From the NCBI RefSeq assembly GCF_041807905.1, contig NZ_JBGVSA010000025.1, positions 1 through 56,320 on the forward strand: a stretch of DNA of 56,320 nt, read 5' to 3'. Numbering within the stretch: position 1 is the first letter of the stretch; each line of letters begins with the position of its first letter. Below the pieces are notes generated by a model. That model was not told where the DNA came from. It ran no database searches and saw only the letters and a list, made by a program, of their open reading frames with translations. The translations under genes and the position numbers were made by a program. Shown one piece after another: positions 16,867 through 25,768 of this stretch. This stretch comes from JBGVSA01 sp041807905 (GTDB lineage: Bacteria; Pseudomonadota; Gammaproteobacteria; Burkholderiales; Rhodocyclaceae).

Positions 16867-18984
16867 ATGCCCACCGCTATCAAGAAGAGCTTCCAGTACG
16901 GCGCTCACACCGTCACGCTGGAAACCGGCGAGATTGCTCGCCAGGCGCATGGCGCCGTCATCTGCACGATTGACGACACCGTCGTTCTGGCGACCGTTGT
17001 TGGCGCCAAGGACCCGAAGCCGGGTCAGGACTTTTTCCCGCTTACCGTTGATTACGTCGAGAAGTTCTATGCTGCCGGCCGTATCCCCGGCGGTTTCTTC
17101 AAGCGCGAAGGCCGTCCGACCGAAAAGGAAACGCTGACTTCCCGCCTGATCGATCGTCCGATTCGCCCGCTGTTCCCGGAAGGCTTCTACAACGAAGTCC
17201 AGGTCGTGGCGACGGTGATGTCGCAGAACCCTGAAGTCGATGGCGACATTCCCTCGCTCATCGCAACGTCGGCCGCGCTCGCAATCTCGGGTATTCCGTT
17301 CAATGGCCCGATCGGCGCCGCCCGCGTGGGCTACATCGACGGCCAATACGTGATCAACCCGACCAAGACGCAGCTCGCAGACAGCCAGATGGATCTGGTC
17401 GTCGCCGGTACCGAAGTCGGCGTGCTCATGGTCGAATCCGAAGCCACCGGCCTGCCGGAAGACGTGATGCTCGGTGCCGTGGTGTTCGGTCACCAGCAGA
17501 TGCAGGCCGTCATCCAGGCCATCAACGAACTGGTCGAGCAAGCCGGCAAGCCCGAATGGGACTGGACCGCCCCGGCCAAGGACGAAGTGCTGATCGGCCG
17601 CGTCAAGGAACTGGTCCAGGCCGATCTGGAGCAGGCCTTCCGCACCACCAGCAAGAGCGAGCGCAGTGGCCTGCTGAAGGACGTAACCAAGAAGGCGATC
17701 GCCGGTCTGGTAACGGGCGAAGAGGGCGCTCCGTCGGAGAATGCCGTCAAGAATGTGCTCTTCGACCTCGAATCGAACATCGTGCGTTCGCGCATCCTGA
17801 ATGGCGAACCGCGTATCGACGGTCGCGACACCCGCACGGTGCGCCCGATCGACATCCGCGTCGGCGTGCTGCCGCGCGCCCACGGCTCGGCACTGTTCAC
17901 GCGCGGCGAGACGCAAGCGCTGGTCGTCACCACGCTGGGCACCGGTCGCGATGAGCAAGTGATCGACGCCATCGCCGGCGAATACAAGGAGCGCTTCATG
18001 CTCCACTACAACATGCCTCCGTACGCCACTGGCGAAACGGGCCGCGTGGGTTCGCCCAAGCGCCGCGAAATCGGCCACGGCCGCCTGGCCAAGCGCGCAC
18101 TGGCAGCCATGCTGCCGGGCGACAAGGACTTCAGCTACACCGTGCGCGTGGTCTCCGAAATCACCGAATCGAACGGTTCCAGCTCGATGGCTTCCGTCTG
18201 CGGCGGTTCGCTGTCGATGATGGATGCCGGCGTGCCGATGAAGGATCACGTTGCCGGCATCGCCATGGGCCTGATCAAGGAAGGCAACCGCTTCGCGGTG
18301 CTGACCGACATCCTGGGTGACGAAGACCACCTGGGCGACATGGACTTCAAGGTGGCCGGCACGGCGACCGGCGTGACCGCGCTGCAGATGGACCTGAAGA
18401 TCGACTCGATTTCGCCGGCCATCATGCACAAGGCGCTGGAACAGGCTCGCGAAGGCCGCCTGCACATCCTCGGCCTGATGAAGGGCGCGCTGGGCGAACA
18501 CCGCGGCGAAGTGTCTCAATTCGCGCCGCGCATGATGACCATGAAGATCAATCCGGAAAAGATCCGCGACGTGATCGGCAAGGGCGGCGCCGTGATCCGT
18601 GCGCTGACCGAAGAAACCGGCTGCGTGATCGACATTCAGGACGACGGCAGCATCACCATTTCGTCGGTGGATTCGTCCAAGGCCGAACTGGCCAAGGCAC
18701 GCATCGAAGCGATCGCTGCGGAAGTGGAAGTCGGCAAGGTCTATGACGGTACCGTCGTGCGTCTGCTCGACTTTGGCGCCATCGTGAACATCATGCCGGG
18801 CCGCGACGGTCTGCTGCACGTCTCGCAGATCGCCAACGAGCGCGTCAACAACGTCGCCGACTACGTCAAGGAAGGCCAGGCGGTGCGCGTGAAGGTGCTC
18901 GAAACGGACGAGAAGGGCAAGATTCGCCTGTCGATGAAGGCACTGCTGAACGAAGCGCCGGCCGAGCAACCGGCGCAGCAGTAA
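16867..18984 (+). CDS. pnp: Polyribonucleotide nucleotidyltransferase (PNPase)
   Basis: A phosphorolytic 3' to 5' exoribonuclease acting in mRNA decay and sRNA turnover, often as a trimer within the degradosome. It has 705 residues, full length. Order: first RNase PH domain (about 10-145, with FFPLTVDYVEKFYAAGRIPGG), an alpha-helical domain, second RNase PH domain (about 320-450, including SGSSSM-like SNGSSSMASVCGG), KH domain (about 555-610, IRDVIGKGGAVIR) and S1 domain (about 622-695, GLLHVSQIA). AAAGGA before the ATG fits. Downstream is a strong terminator. Confidence 0.98.
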   Translation: MPTAIKKSFQYGAHTVTLETGEIARQAHGAVICTIDDTVVLATVVGAKDPKPGQDFFPLTVDYVEKFYAAGRIPGGFFKREGRPTEKETLTSRLIDRPIRPLFPEGFYNEVQVVATVMSQNPEVDGDIPSLIATSAALAISGIPFNGPIGAARVGYIDGQYVINPTKTQLADSQMDLVVAGTEVGVLMVESEATGLPEDVMLGAVVFGHQQMQAVIQAINELVEQAGKPEWDWTAPAKDEVLIGRVKELVQADLEQAFRTTSKSERSGLLKDVTKKAIAGLVTGEEGAPSENAVKNVLFDLESNIVRSRILNGEPRIDGRDTRTVRPIDIRVGVLPRAHGSALFTRGETQALVVTTLGTGRDEQVIDAIAGEYKERFMLHYNMPPYATGETGRVGSPKRREIGHGRLAKRALAAMLPGDKDFSYTVRVVSEITESNGSSSMASVCGGSLSMMDAGVPMKDHVAGIAMGLIKEGNRFAVLTDILGDEDHLGDMDFKVAGTATGVTALQMDLKIDSISPAIMHKALEQAREGRLHILGLMKGALGEHRGEVSQFAPRMMTMKINPEKIRDVIGKGGAVIRALTEETGCVIDIQDDGSITISSVDSSKAELAKARIEAIAAEVEVGKVYDGTVVRLLDFGAIVNIMPGRDGLLHVSQIANERVNNVADYVKEGQAVRVKVLETDEKGKIRLSMKALLNEAPAEQPAQQ

Positions 18985-19004
18985 GCGCCAGGTTCAGGCA
19001 ATAG

Positions 19005-19031
19005 AAAGGGACGCTGCGGCGTCCCTTTTTT
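19005..19031. terminator. Terminator between pnp and the convergent CoA ligase
   Basis: A perfect 10-bp stem, AAAGGGACGC (19005-19014) with GCGTCCCTTT (19019-19028), has a 4-nt loop and is followed by T. The left A-run lets it serve the minus-strand gene only weakly. Confidence 0.9.
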
Positions 19032-19042
19032 CGTTTGCGGAC

Positions 19043-20998
19043 TCAAGCCCGCAGCGCTGGCAGGTCGCGAAAATTATCGAGCGCCTCCGGGTTGGCAAGC
19101 GCTTCGACATTCTTCACGGGGGCGCCATGGACGACGGCCCGCACGGCGAGCTCCACGATCTTGCCGCTCTTGGTGCGCGGAATGTCCGGTACCGGCAGAA
19201 TCACCGCCGGTACGTGCCGGGGGCTGGCATTGTCGCGGATCGTCTTGCGGATACGTGCGACGAGTTCGTCGCTGAATTGAATGCCCTCTCGCAGTCGCAC
19301 GAACAGCACCACGCGTACGTCATTGTCCCAGTCTTGCCCGATGACGATGGATTCGAGCACCTCGGGCAGTTTTTCTACCTGTCGATATATCTCGGCCGTG
19401 CCGATGCGCACGCCGCCCGGATTGAGCGTTGCGTCCGACCGACCGTAGATGATCAGCCCGCCATGGGAGGTTTCCTCGCACCAGTCTCCATGGCACCAGA
19501 TGTTGGCGAAGCGCTCGAAATACGCCGCGTGGTAACGGGCGCCGTCCGGATCGTTCCAGAATGCGATCGGCATACAGGGGAAAGGGCGCGTGCATACGAG
19601 TTCGCCTTTCTGTTCCCGCACTGGATGGCCGTCGTCGTCGAAGACCTCTACGGCAAGGCCGAGACCTTTGCACTGCAATTCGCCGCGCCACACTGCGCCA
19701 TTGGGATTGCCAAGAGCAAAGCAGGACACGATATCGGTGCCGCCGGAAACGGACGACAGGCACACGTCGGACTTGATGCCGCGATATACGTACTCGAAGC
19801 CTTCGGGCGACAGCGGGCTGCCGGTCGACAGGATTGCGCGAAGCGCAGGCAACGAATGCGTACGCGCAGGGGTGAGTCCGGTCTTTGCCGCGGCGTCGAG
19901 ATATTTGGCCGAGGTGCCGAACAGCGTGCAGCGTTCGTCTTGCGCATAGTCCCACAGAATCGCGCCGTCTCCCGCGAAGGGAGACCCGTCATAGAGCAGC
20001 AGCGTGGCATCCGATGCCAGTGCCGACACCAGCCAATTCCACATCATCCAGCCGCAGGTGGTGAAATAGAAAACCCGGTCGCCCGGCTGTACGTCGCTGT
20101 GCAGTTGATGTTCTTTGAGGTGCTGCAGCAGCGTGCCGCCAGCACCATGCACGATGCACTTCGGTACCCCCGTGGTGCCCGATGAGAACAGGATGTACAG
20201 CGGCGCCGCGAACGGCATATTGGTGAACGCGATGTCTGTGACGTGCGCGTGCGGCGCGAGAAAATCCGCCCACCACGTGGCGCGTTCGATGCTATCGAAT
20301 CCCTCGGTCGCGCCAACGTAAGGCACCACCACGACGCGTTCCACGGTGGGCAGGTGCGCCGCAATCTCGGCCACGCGCGCCAGGTTGTCGATGCGTTTGC
20401 CTGCATAAAAGGCGCCGTCGCTGGCGATCAGCACCTTCGGTTCAATCTGGCTGAAGCGGTCGAGAATGCCCTGTACGCCGAAATCCGGTGACGCCGACGA
20501 AAAGATCGCGCCGATGCTCGCCGTCGCCAGCATGGCGATGACGGTTTCGGGCATGTTGGGCATGTAGGCCGCCACGCGATCGCCACGCGTCACGCCCATG
20601 GCTCGCAATGCCGCGGCCAGTCGCGCGACTTCGGTGTACAGCCCGTCGTGCGACAGACGGCGCTCGACACGGTCCTCGCCCCGAAAAACGATCGCCTCGC
20701 CATTGCCGCGCTGGCGCAGCAGGTTGCGTGCAAAGTTCAGTTGCGCATCCGGAAACCACTGCGCGCCGGGCATGCGCTCGCCGTCGATCAGCACCCGCTC
20801 ACCTTTGTGCCCGACGACGCCGGCAAAGTCCCACAGCGCGCTCCAGAAAGCCTCTTTCTCGTCGATCGACCAGTCGTGCAGGGCAGCGTAGTCGTCAAAA
20901 CGCCGACGCGTCCGGGCTTCGATTTCTTGCGTGAATGCAGTCAGGCGCGTGCTGGCGATGCGCGCCGCATCGGGTTGCCACAAGGGACGGTCGATCAT
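19043..20998 (-). CDS. Acetoacetyl-CoA synthetase
   Basis: An ATP-dependent acyl-adenylate-forming ligase of 651 residues that activates acetoacetate to acetoacetyl-CoA for ketone-body or polyhydroxybutyrate metabolism. Visible motifs are the phosphate-binding loop LFSSGTTGVPKCIVHG, the aromatic YFTTCGWMMWNW, the SSVSGGTDIVSCF substrate segment typical of acetoacetate-CoA ligases, and the C-terminal PRTKSGKIVE containing the reactive lysine. AGGAG on the minus strand precedes the ATG at 20998. It is a single-gene unit, divergent from the ETF-QO gene. Confidence 0.92.
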   Translation of the reverse strand: MIDRPLWQPDAARIASTRLTAFTQEIEARTRRRFDDYAALHDWSIDEKEAFWSALWDFAGVVGHKGERVLIDGERMPGAQWFPDAQLNFARNLLRQRGNGEAIVFRGEDRVERRLSHDGLYTEVARLAAALRAMGVTRGDRVAAYMPNMPETVIAMLATASIGAIFSSASPDFGVQGILDRFSQIEPKVLIASDGAFYAGKRIDNLARVAEIAAHLPTVERVVVVPYVGATEGFDSIERATWWADFLAPHAHVTDIAFTNMPFAAPLYILFSSGTTGVPKCIVHGAGGTLLQHLKEHQLHSDVQPGDRVFYFTTCGWMMWNWLVSALASDATLLLYDGSPFAGDGAILWDYAQDERCTLFGTSAKYLDAAAKTGLTPARTHSLPALRAILSTGSPLSPEGFEYVYRGIKSDVCLSSVSGGTDIVSCFALGNPNGAVWRGELQCKGLGLAVEVFDDDGHPVREQKGELVCTRPFPCMPIAFWNDPDGARYHAAYFERFANIWCHGDWCEETSHGGLIIYGRSDATLNPGGVRIGTAEIYRQVEKLPEVLESIVIGQDWDNDVRVVLFVRLREGIQFSDELVARIRKTIRDNASPRHVPAVILPVPDIPRTKSGKIVELAVRAVVHGAPVKNVEALANPEALDNFRDLPALRA

Positions 20999-21171
20999 CG
21001 GGCTCTCCTGTCCGGGTGCTGCTTCGGGGTGCGTTTGCGCGGTATCAGATCCTTTCGATAACGCCCGCGCACTCGATCATGAGATCTTGTTCTTTTCTTT
21101 GCTGGCGCTTTGGCACGCCGCTGCGAGAAAATAGCGGCTTTTGCGCAATTTGGGATGAGGGAGAAACACTG

Positions 21172-22812
21172 ATGGAACGCGAATCGATGGCATTTGACGT
21201 GCTGATCGTGGGCGGCGGGCCTGCCGGGTTGTCGGCGGCGATCCGCGCCAAGCAATTGGCACAGCAGGCCGGGCGCGAGCTGTCGGTGTGTGTGATCGAA
21301 AAGGGCGCCGAAATCGGCGCGCACATTCTGTCGGGCGCAGTGCTCGATCCGCGAGCCCTGACGGAACTGATCCCCGACTGGAAGGCGCAGGGCGCCCCAT
21401 TGCAGACGGAGGTGAGCGAAGACCGCTTCATGATGCTGACCGCCACGGGCGGCCTGCGCGTGCCCGAATTCGCCTTGCCCGACTGCTTCAAGAATCACGG
21501 CAACTTCATCATCAGCCTGGGCCACCTGACGCGTTGGCTGGGCGAGCAAGCCGAGGCGCTGGGCGTGGAAATCTACCCTGGCTTTGCCGGCGCCGAAGTG
21601 CTCTACGACGAAGCCGGCCGCGTAAAGGGCGTGATCACCGGTGACATGGGCGTGCTCAAGGATGGCAGCCAAGGCCCCAATTACCAGCCCGGCATGGAAT
21701 TGCACGCCGCCTACACGCTGTTTGCCGAAGGCAGCCGCGGCCATCTGGGCAAGCAACTCGAAGCAAAATTCAACCTGCGCGAAGGTGTCGATCCTCAGAC
21801 CTATGGCATCGGCATCAAGGAGCTGTGGGAAGTCCCTGCCGCCAATCACCGGCCCGGGATGGTGTTGCACACGGCCGGCTGGCCGCTCGATTCGGCCACG
21901 TACGGCGGCTCGTTCATGTACCACTACGACGACAACAAGGTGGCCGTCGGTTACGTGGTCGGTCTCAACTACCAGAACCCGTTCCTCTCTCCCTTCGAGG
22001 AATTCCAGCGCTACAAGACGCATCCGCAAATCAGACCCTTCCTCCAGGGCGGCCAACGCGTGGCCTATGGCGCGCGCGCCATCACGGCGGGTGGGCTGCA
22101 GTCGCTGCCGAAACTGGTGTTTCCGGGCGGCGCGCTGATCGGCGACGACGCCGGTTTCCTGAATGCGGCACGTATCAAGGGGACGCATGGCGCCATCAAG
22201 ACCGGCATGCTGGCGGCCGAAGCCGCCTTTGCGGCGATCGGCGAAGGCCGCGCCCAGGATGAGCTGACCGCGTATCCGTCGGCCTTCCGCCAGAGCTGGC
22301 TGCATCGCGAACTTCACACCACGCGCAACTTCAAGCCGTTGATGAAGAAGGGGCTGTTCATGGGCTCGCTGCTCTTCGGCATCGACCAGAAAGTGTTTGG
22401 CGGACAGGCGCCCTGGACACTGCACAACTCGGCCGATCACGACCAGCTCAAGCCTGCTGCCGAATGCGAGCCGATCATTTATCCGAAGCCGGACGGCACA
22501 CTTACCTTCGACCGCATGTCTTCAGTGTTCCTCTCGAACACCAATCACGAAGAAGACGAACCCTGCCACTTGCAGCTCATCGATCCGAAGCTGGCGATCG
22601 AGGTGAATCTCGCCAAGTACGATTCCCCCGAGCAACGCTATTGCCCGGCAGGGGTGTACGAAATCGTGCGGGAAGAGGGCGGGGAGCCGCGTCTGCAAAT
22701 CAACGCGCAGAACTGCGTGCACTGCAAGAGCTGCGACATCAAGGACCCTCTGCAGAACATCAACTGGGTGGCGCCGCAGGGCGGAGAAGGCCCCATCTAC
22801 CAGGAAATGTGA
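21172..22812 (+). CDS. Electron transfer flavoprotein-ubiquinone oxidoreductase
   Basis: This enzyme passes electrons from ETF to ubiquinone in fatty-acid and amino-acid oxidation, at the inner membrane. It has 546 residues. It opens with an FAD-binding GGGPAGLSAAIRAK loop. The C-terminal [4Fe-4S] cluster is held by Cys491 (YCPAGVYE), Cys515, Cys518 and Cys521 (NCVHCKSCDIKDP), and NWVAPQGGEGP follows as in the family. The frame is open from 20935, but GAGGGAG at 21157-21163 and the flavin fold both point to the ATG at 21172. The next gene starts 5 bp after its stop. Confidence 0.95.
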   Translation: MERESMAFDVLIVGGGPAGLSAAIRAKQLAQQAGRELSVCVIEKGAEIGAHILSGAVLDPRALTELIPDWKAQGAPLQTEVSEDRFMMLTATGGLRVPEFALPDCFKNHGNFIISLGHLTRWLGEQAEALGVEIYPGFAGAEVLYDEAGRVKGVITGDMGVLKDGSQGPNYQPGMELHAAYTLFAEGSRGHLGKQLEAKFNLREGVDPQTYGIGIKELWEVPAANHRPGMVLHTAGWPLDSATYGGSFMYHYDDNKVAVGYVVGLNYQNPFLSPFEEFQRYKTHPQIRPFLQGGQRVAYGARAITAGGLQSLPKLVFPGGALIGDDAGFLNAARIKGTHGAIKTGMLAAEAAFAAIGEGRAQDELTAYPSAFRQSWLHRELHTTRNFKPLMKKGLFMGSLLFGIDQKVFGGQAPWTLHNSADHDQLKPAAECEPIIYPKPDGTLTFDRMSSVFLSNTNHEEDEPCHLQLIDPKLAIEVNLAKYDSPEQRYCPAGVYEIVREEGGEPRLQINAQNCVHCKSCDIKDPLQNINWVAPQGGEGPIYQEM

Positions 22813-22817
22813 TTGGC

Positions 22818-23708
22818 ATGCCGGCCCCTCGCTATGCCGACCAGGCGGCCGCATGCGTGGCCGCCTTTGCGCGTGAGCACGGTCTGGCGGTGAGCGTGCC
22901 GCGTGTGCTGGCGCATTGGAGCAACGTGCTGGTGCATCTGGCACCGTTGCCGATCGTCGCCCGTGTGGCGGCGACCACGGCGCTCATCCGGCCGGATGTG
23001 TTGCAGCGGCTGGCACGCGAAGTCTCGCTCGCGGCATTCCTGGACGATGGTGGCATCGATGTCGTGCCTCCGTCTGGGCTGTTGCCGCCGGGGCCGCATT
23101 CGCGCGACGGTTTTGTCTTCAGTTTCTGGCAATGGGTGGATGTGGTCGACGAGCCACCCACCCCCGAAGAGATGGCGCCGCGCCTGCGTCGTCTGCACGA
23201 AGCCCTGGTCGCCTATCGTGGCGAGTTGCCGGGTTTTGATCGGCTCATCGGCGAGATCGGCGATTGGATCGCCACTGCTCGCGACAAGACCATCCTGAAT
23301 GCCGGCGACGCCGACATGCTCGCCGCCGCGCACGGTGAAGTCATCGACTGGTTCGCCCGCCATGGCTTTCCCGCGCAGGCGCTGCACGGCGATGCGCAAG
23401 GACCGAACCTGTTGCGGACCCGCGACGGGCGACTGTTGTGGAACGACTTCGAAGATGCGTGCTGCGGGCCCATCGAATGGGATCTGACCTGTTTCGCCCG
23501 GCGCATGCCGGGCGGCCCTGAAGCGGCGCTGCGTCTGTATCCGGGCGCGCCGTCGTGGCCTTCGTTGGCGCCGTTCCTGGCGGTGCGTCAGTTGCAGGGC
23601 TCGGTGTGGTATGCCGTGTTGGCTTCGCAGGGGCTGGCCGATTTGGACGGCGCCACACAGCGCATCGGCGCCTGGCGCGATTGGCCGGGTATGCCGGCCA
23701 TCGCATGA
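22818..23708 (+). CDS. Aminoglycoside-phosphotransferase-fold protein (APH family)
   Basis: A 296-residue protein of the phosphotransferase/kinase-like fold. The catalytic loop LHGDAQGPNLLR and the metal segment WNDFEDACCGPIEWDL match the APH pattern, while the N-lobe lysine motif is weakly conserved. The substrate is unknown; resistance should not be assumed, since chromosomal members have many small-molecule substrates. Its ATG lies 5 bp after the ETF-QO stop, with AGGAA inside the upstream gene, which suggests translational coupling. It ends 7 bp from the convergent protease gene, with no terminator in the gap. Confidence 0.8.
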   Translation: MPAPRYADQAAACVAAFAREHGLAVSVPRVLAHWSNVLVHLAPLPIVARVAATTALIRPDVLQRLAREVSLAAFLDDGGIDVVPPSGLLPPGPHSRDGFVFSFWQWVDVVDEPPTPEEMAPRLRRLHEALVAYRGELPGFDRLIGEIGDWIATARDKTILNAGDADMLAAAHGEVIDWFARHGFPAQALHGDAQGPNLLRTRDGRLLWNDFEDACCGPIEWDLTCFARRMPGGPEAALRLYPGAPSWPSLAPFLAVRQLQGSVWYAVLASQGLADLDGATQRIGAWRDWPGMPAIA

Positions 23709-23715
23709 GTGTGCG

Positions 23716-24876
23716 CTATTCGTTGGCGGTCGGCAGCGGCCGGCGCGCGATCTGCGCGTTGACTTCGATCGTCTTGCCCTGACGGATCAGGCGCAGTTGC
23801 ACGAGGCGTCCGGGCGGCAGCGCAGCGATCGTCGATAGCACACTTTGCGCGTCGTTGATCGATTTGCCGTCGGCGGCCACCAATACATCGCCCGGGCGTA
23901 CGCCGGCCTTCGCCGCAGGGCTGTTGCGCGCGATGCCGGAAATCAATGCGCCTTCACGCGGCAGGCCGAATGAACTGGCCAGGTCCGGCGTGATCTCCTG
24001 CACTTCAACGCCGATCCAGCCGCGCGTCACGCTGCCGGTCTTGATGATCTGTTCCATCACGTCGCGCGCAAAGCTGGCGGGAATGGCGAAACCGATGCCC
24101 AGCGATCCGCCGGTGCGCGAATAGATGGCCGTGTTGATGCCGATGAGGTGGCCCTTGCTGTCGATCAGCGCGCCGCCCGAGTTGCCGGGGTTGATGGCGG
24201 CATCCGTCTGGATGAAGTTCTCGAACGTGTTGATCCCCAGGTGGTTGCGCCCCATGGCGCTGACGATGCCCAGGGTCACCGTCTGCCCGACCCCGAACGG
24301 GTTGCCGATAGCCAGCACCACGTCGCCCACGCGCACGCTGTCGCTGTTGGCAAAGGTGATTGCCGGGAGCTTTGCCGCATCGATGCGCAGGACGGCCAGA
24401 TCGGTTTCCGGGTCGCGGCCGACAATGCGCGCCGGAAACTTGCTGCCATCCTGCAACGCGACTTCGATCTCGTCGGCGGCATCGATCACGTGGTTGTTGG
24501 TCAGGATGTAGCCTTCGCTGCTCACCACGACGCCCGAGCCGAGGCCCGCCGTGTGCTGCTCCTGCGGTTGCGCGCGGTCGCCGAAGAAATGGCGGAACAC
24601 CGGATCATCCAGCAGCGGATTGCGTTGCTGGCGGACTTCCTTGCTGGTGAAGATGTGCACCACCGATGGCAGCGCACTCTGCGCGGCGTCGGCATAGCTT
24701 GCGCGGTCGCTGGTGGCGCGCGTGCCCGGCGCGGGTTCGGCCGCGGTGAGAATATTGACCACTGGCATGGCGGCCACCCGCTGGCCGAACCATGCCGGCT
24801 TGAAGGTGAGCAATACGAACAGCACGCCGAGCGCGACGGTCACGGTTTGTGCAAAGACGAGCCAGAGGCGATGCAT
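23716..24876 (-). CDS. DegS/DegQ-like trypsin-type serine protease with one PDZ domain
   Basis: A 386-residue envelope protease. An uncleaved-looking N-terminal membrane segment (residues 7-24) anchors it. The protease domain has His129 (TNNHVID), Asp159 (ETDLAVL) and Ser233 (NPGNSGGAL), a complete triad. A single PDZ domain occupies about 285-375. One anchor plus one PDZ domain is the DegS arrangement, with a likely role in envelope stress control; DegP has two PDZ domains. The gap of 49 bp to the divergent NIF3-like gene must contain both promoters. The start has only a weak ribosome site. Confidence 0.92.
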   Translation of the reverse strand: MHRLWLVFAQTVTVALGVLFVLLTFKPAWFGQRVAAMPVVNILTAAEPAPGTRATSDRASYADAAQSALPSVVHIFTSKEVRQQRNPLLDDPVFRHFFGDRAQPQEQHTAGLGSGVVVSSEGYILTNNHVIDAADEIEVALQDGSKFPARIVGRDPETDLAVLRIDAAKLPAITFANSDSVRVGDVVLAIGNPFGVGQTVTLGIVSAMGRNHLGINTFENFIQTDAAINPGNSGGALIDSKGHLIGINTAIYSRTGGSLGIGFAIPASFARDVMEQIIKTGSVTRGWIGVEVQEITPDLASSFGLPREGALISGIARNSPAAKAGVRPGDVLVAADGKSINDAQSVLSTIAALPPGRLVQLRLIRQGKTIEVNAQIARRPLPTANE

Positions 24877-24925
24877 AATGCGACCGGATTCCAGATTACG
24901 TTGATGTCGGAGTGGGGGACGGGTG

Positions 24926-25672
24926 ATGAAACGCGCTGAACTGCAGACCTATCTTGATGTTTTATTGGACTGCGCGCGTATCAAGGATTATTGCCCAAAC
25001 GGCCTGCAGGTGGAAGGTCGCGAGAATGTGTCGCGCATCGTCTGCGGGGTCACCGCCAGCCAGGCCTTGATCGATCGCGCGATCGACGAGCGGGCCGACG
25101 CCGTCATCGTCCATCACGGGTACTTCTGGCGTGGCGAGGACTATCGCGTGATCGGCCAGAAAAGACGGCGCCTGGCTGCGCTGCTTGCGCATGACATCAA
25201 TCTCTTTGCCTACCACCTGCCGCTGGATCTTCATCCGGAGCTGGGCAACAACGCCCAACTGGCGCGGATATGTGGATGGCATCTGACCGCACGTACCGGT
25301 GAGATGGACCTCGTCTGCCTAGGCGAGCCGGATTCTCCGCATACGGTCGGCCAGCTTGCCCGTTCGCTGGCTGCGCGCCTAGGGCGCGAACCGCTGGTGA
25401 TTGGCGATGCCGATCAACCCGTGCGCCGCCTGGCCTGGTGCACCGGCGCCGCCCAAGGGTCGCTGCAACAGGCAATCGATGCCGGTGCGGACGCCTATGT
25501 GTCGGGGGAGATTTCCGAGCCCACCGTCCACCTCGCCCGCGAGAGCGGCGTGGCGTACATCGCGGCAGGGCACCACGCGACCGAACGCTACGGTATCCAC
25601 GCGTTGTCCGCGCACCTTGCGCAAGCCAAGGGGCTGGAGACGATGTTTATCGACATCGACAATCCGGTCTGA
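24926..25672 (+). CDS. NIF3-like dinuclear metal-centre protein (YbgI/DUF34 family)
   Basis: A 248-residue member of the NIF3 family, hexameric proteins with a two-metal site and poorly defined function; some are annotated as GTP cyclohydrolase type 2 homologues. Metal ligands are His63-His64 (VHHGYFW), Asp101 (HLPLD), His216 (AGHHATERYG) and Glu220. The ATG at 24926 follows GGGGGA; a GTG one codon earlier is possible. It diverges from the DegS-like gene. Confidence 0.9.
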   Translation: MKRAELQTYLDVLLDCARIKDYCPNGLQVEGRENVSRIVCGVTASQALIDRAIDERADAVIVHHGYFWRGEDYRVIGQKRRRLAALLAHDINLFAYHLPLDLHPELGNNAQLARICGWHLTARTGEMDLVCLGEPDSPHTVGQLARSLAARLGREPLVIGDADQPVRRLAWCTGAAQGSLQQAIDAGADAYVSGEISEPTVHLARESGVAYIAAGHHATERYGIHALSAHLAQAKGLETMFIDIDNPV

Positions 25673-25719
25673 AGCACGATTCCGGCATGCGGCGTCGCCC
25701 GCGTGCCGGCGCAAGGATT

Positions 25720-25752
25720 CGGTTCGGAAGCGTAGGCCACGCCTCCGAACCG
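25720..25752. terminator. Hairpin between convergent genes
   Basis: A 9-bp stem, CGGTTCGGA (25720-25728) with TCCGAACCG (25744-25752), encloses a second GCGT/ACGC stem. A GC-rich imperfect inverted repeat precedes it (about 25682-25708). There is no T-run, so intrinsic termination is uncertain, but the position between convergent stops suits a terminator. Confidence 0.4.
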
Positions 25753-25768
25753 ATCGCACGCACTGCGC

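Noticed and set aside
16825..18969. 714-codon frame antisense to pnp
   Set aside because: PNPase is complete on the plus strand; this is a codon-bias shadow.
20935..21171. Longer N-terminus of the ETF-QO protein
   Set aside because: The extension overlaps the divergent gene's start region and has no ribosome site; GAGGGAG marks 21172.
22818..23708. Aminoglycoside resistance gene
   Set aside because: Only the general kinase fold is visible; the context with ETF-QO gives no support for antibiotic resistance.
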